Shown in pieces: positions 6,442-6,699 of a stretch of DNA of 6,699 nt. The translations under genes and the position numbers were made by a program. The stretch is taken from contig VGOX01000127.1 in the NCBI GenBank assembly GCA_016875755.1, positions 1 through 6,699 on the forward strand. Direction: 5' to 3'. A model generated the notes under the pieces. The model was not told the origin of the DNA. It did no database searches and was given only the letters and a program-made list of their open reading frames with translations. This DNA comes from Chloroflexota bacterium. Its GTDB lineage: Bacteria > Chloroflexota > Anaerolineae > Anaerolineales > Villigracilaceae. Position 1 is the first letter of the stretch. The number at the start of each line of letters is the position of its first letter.

Positions 6442-6699
6442 ATGGACATTACGATTTATGGCGCATATTGGTGCCCCGATTGCAGACGCAGCAAACAGTT
6501 TTTAGGCGAACATCAGATCCCCTACAAGTGGGTAGATATCGAGCAAGATAAGGCGGGTGAGGCGTATGTGTTGCAGAAGAACGATGGCAAACGCATTATC
6601 CCGACGATTGAGTTTGCAGACGGTTCAATTTTAGTCGAGCCATCCAACGCGGAGTTGGCGGCGAAGTTGGGACTGAAAACCACAGCTGCACACAGTCAT
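6442..6699 (+). CDS. Glutaredoxin/mycoredoxin-like protein, 5' part (runs off edge)
   Basis: Eighty-six codons are visible and the frame is still open at the right edge. The sequence starts MDITIYGAYWCPDCRRSK, a beta strand leading straight into the active-site C-x2-C (C11 and C14, WCPDC). It continues with a helix, IPYKWVDIE, the cis-proline segment RIIPTI (P54), and DGSILVEPSNAELAAKLGL, which together cover a complete thioredoxin-fold glutaredoxin of the NrdH/mycoredoxin type. Such proteins reduce disulfides or mixed disulfides of small thiols in the cytoplasm. Because the fold is complete at about residue 78 and the frame continues (KTTAAHSH), it either ends soon after or is fused to another domain; a thioredoxin-reductase-like flavoprotein domain is one possibility (inference). 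A strong AAGGAG precedes the start. It diverges from the DUF3179 lipoprotein gene. Confidence 0.88.
   Translation, partial: MDITIYGAYWCPDCRRSKQFLGEHQIPYKWVDIEQDKAGEAYVLQKNDGKRIIPTIEFADGSILVEPSNAELAAKLGLKTTAAHSH

Overview
The window looks like a chromosomal piece from an uncultured or little-studied Chloroflexota (Anaerolineae-like) bacterium. That placement is an inference from the protein types, the moderately GC-rich codon use and the kinds of short palindromic and heptameric repeats between and inside genes. No rRNA or other phylogenetic marker is present.

Left part (1-3778, + strand): the 3' end of an NrfD/PsrC-type quinone-interacting membrane subunit is followed by a complete, large molybdopterin (DMSO reductase superfamily, CISM) catalytic subunit. 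The two are separated by 137 bp that are mostly a 95-bp repeat with terminal inverted repeats. Together they should form a membrane-anchored redox module exchanging electrons between the quinone pool and an unidentified substrate. An Fe-S electron-transfer subunit would be expected upstream of the window. The catalytic gene carries an in-frame patch of degenerate 7-bp tandem repeats.

Middle (3779-5156): a 191-bp spacer with a near-perfect 27-bp hairpin leads to a membrane protein that joins a DUF2270-like four-helix membrane region to a C-terminal DUF2179-like domain. A 32-codon ORF overlaps its stop codon by ATGA.

Right part (5157-6699): a DUF3179 lipoprotein on the - strand converges on the DUF2270 gene and diverges from a glutaredoxin/mycoredoxin-like gene (WCPDC active site) that runs off the right edge. 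The 100-bp divergent spacer holds two strong ribosome binding sites and a 6-5-6 dyad that could be an operator.

Overall this is a respiratory/redox-themed stretch with several poorly characterised families and repeat elements. I see no CRISPR array, transposase, phage gene, tRNA or rRNA.
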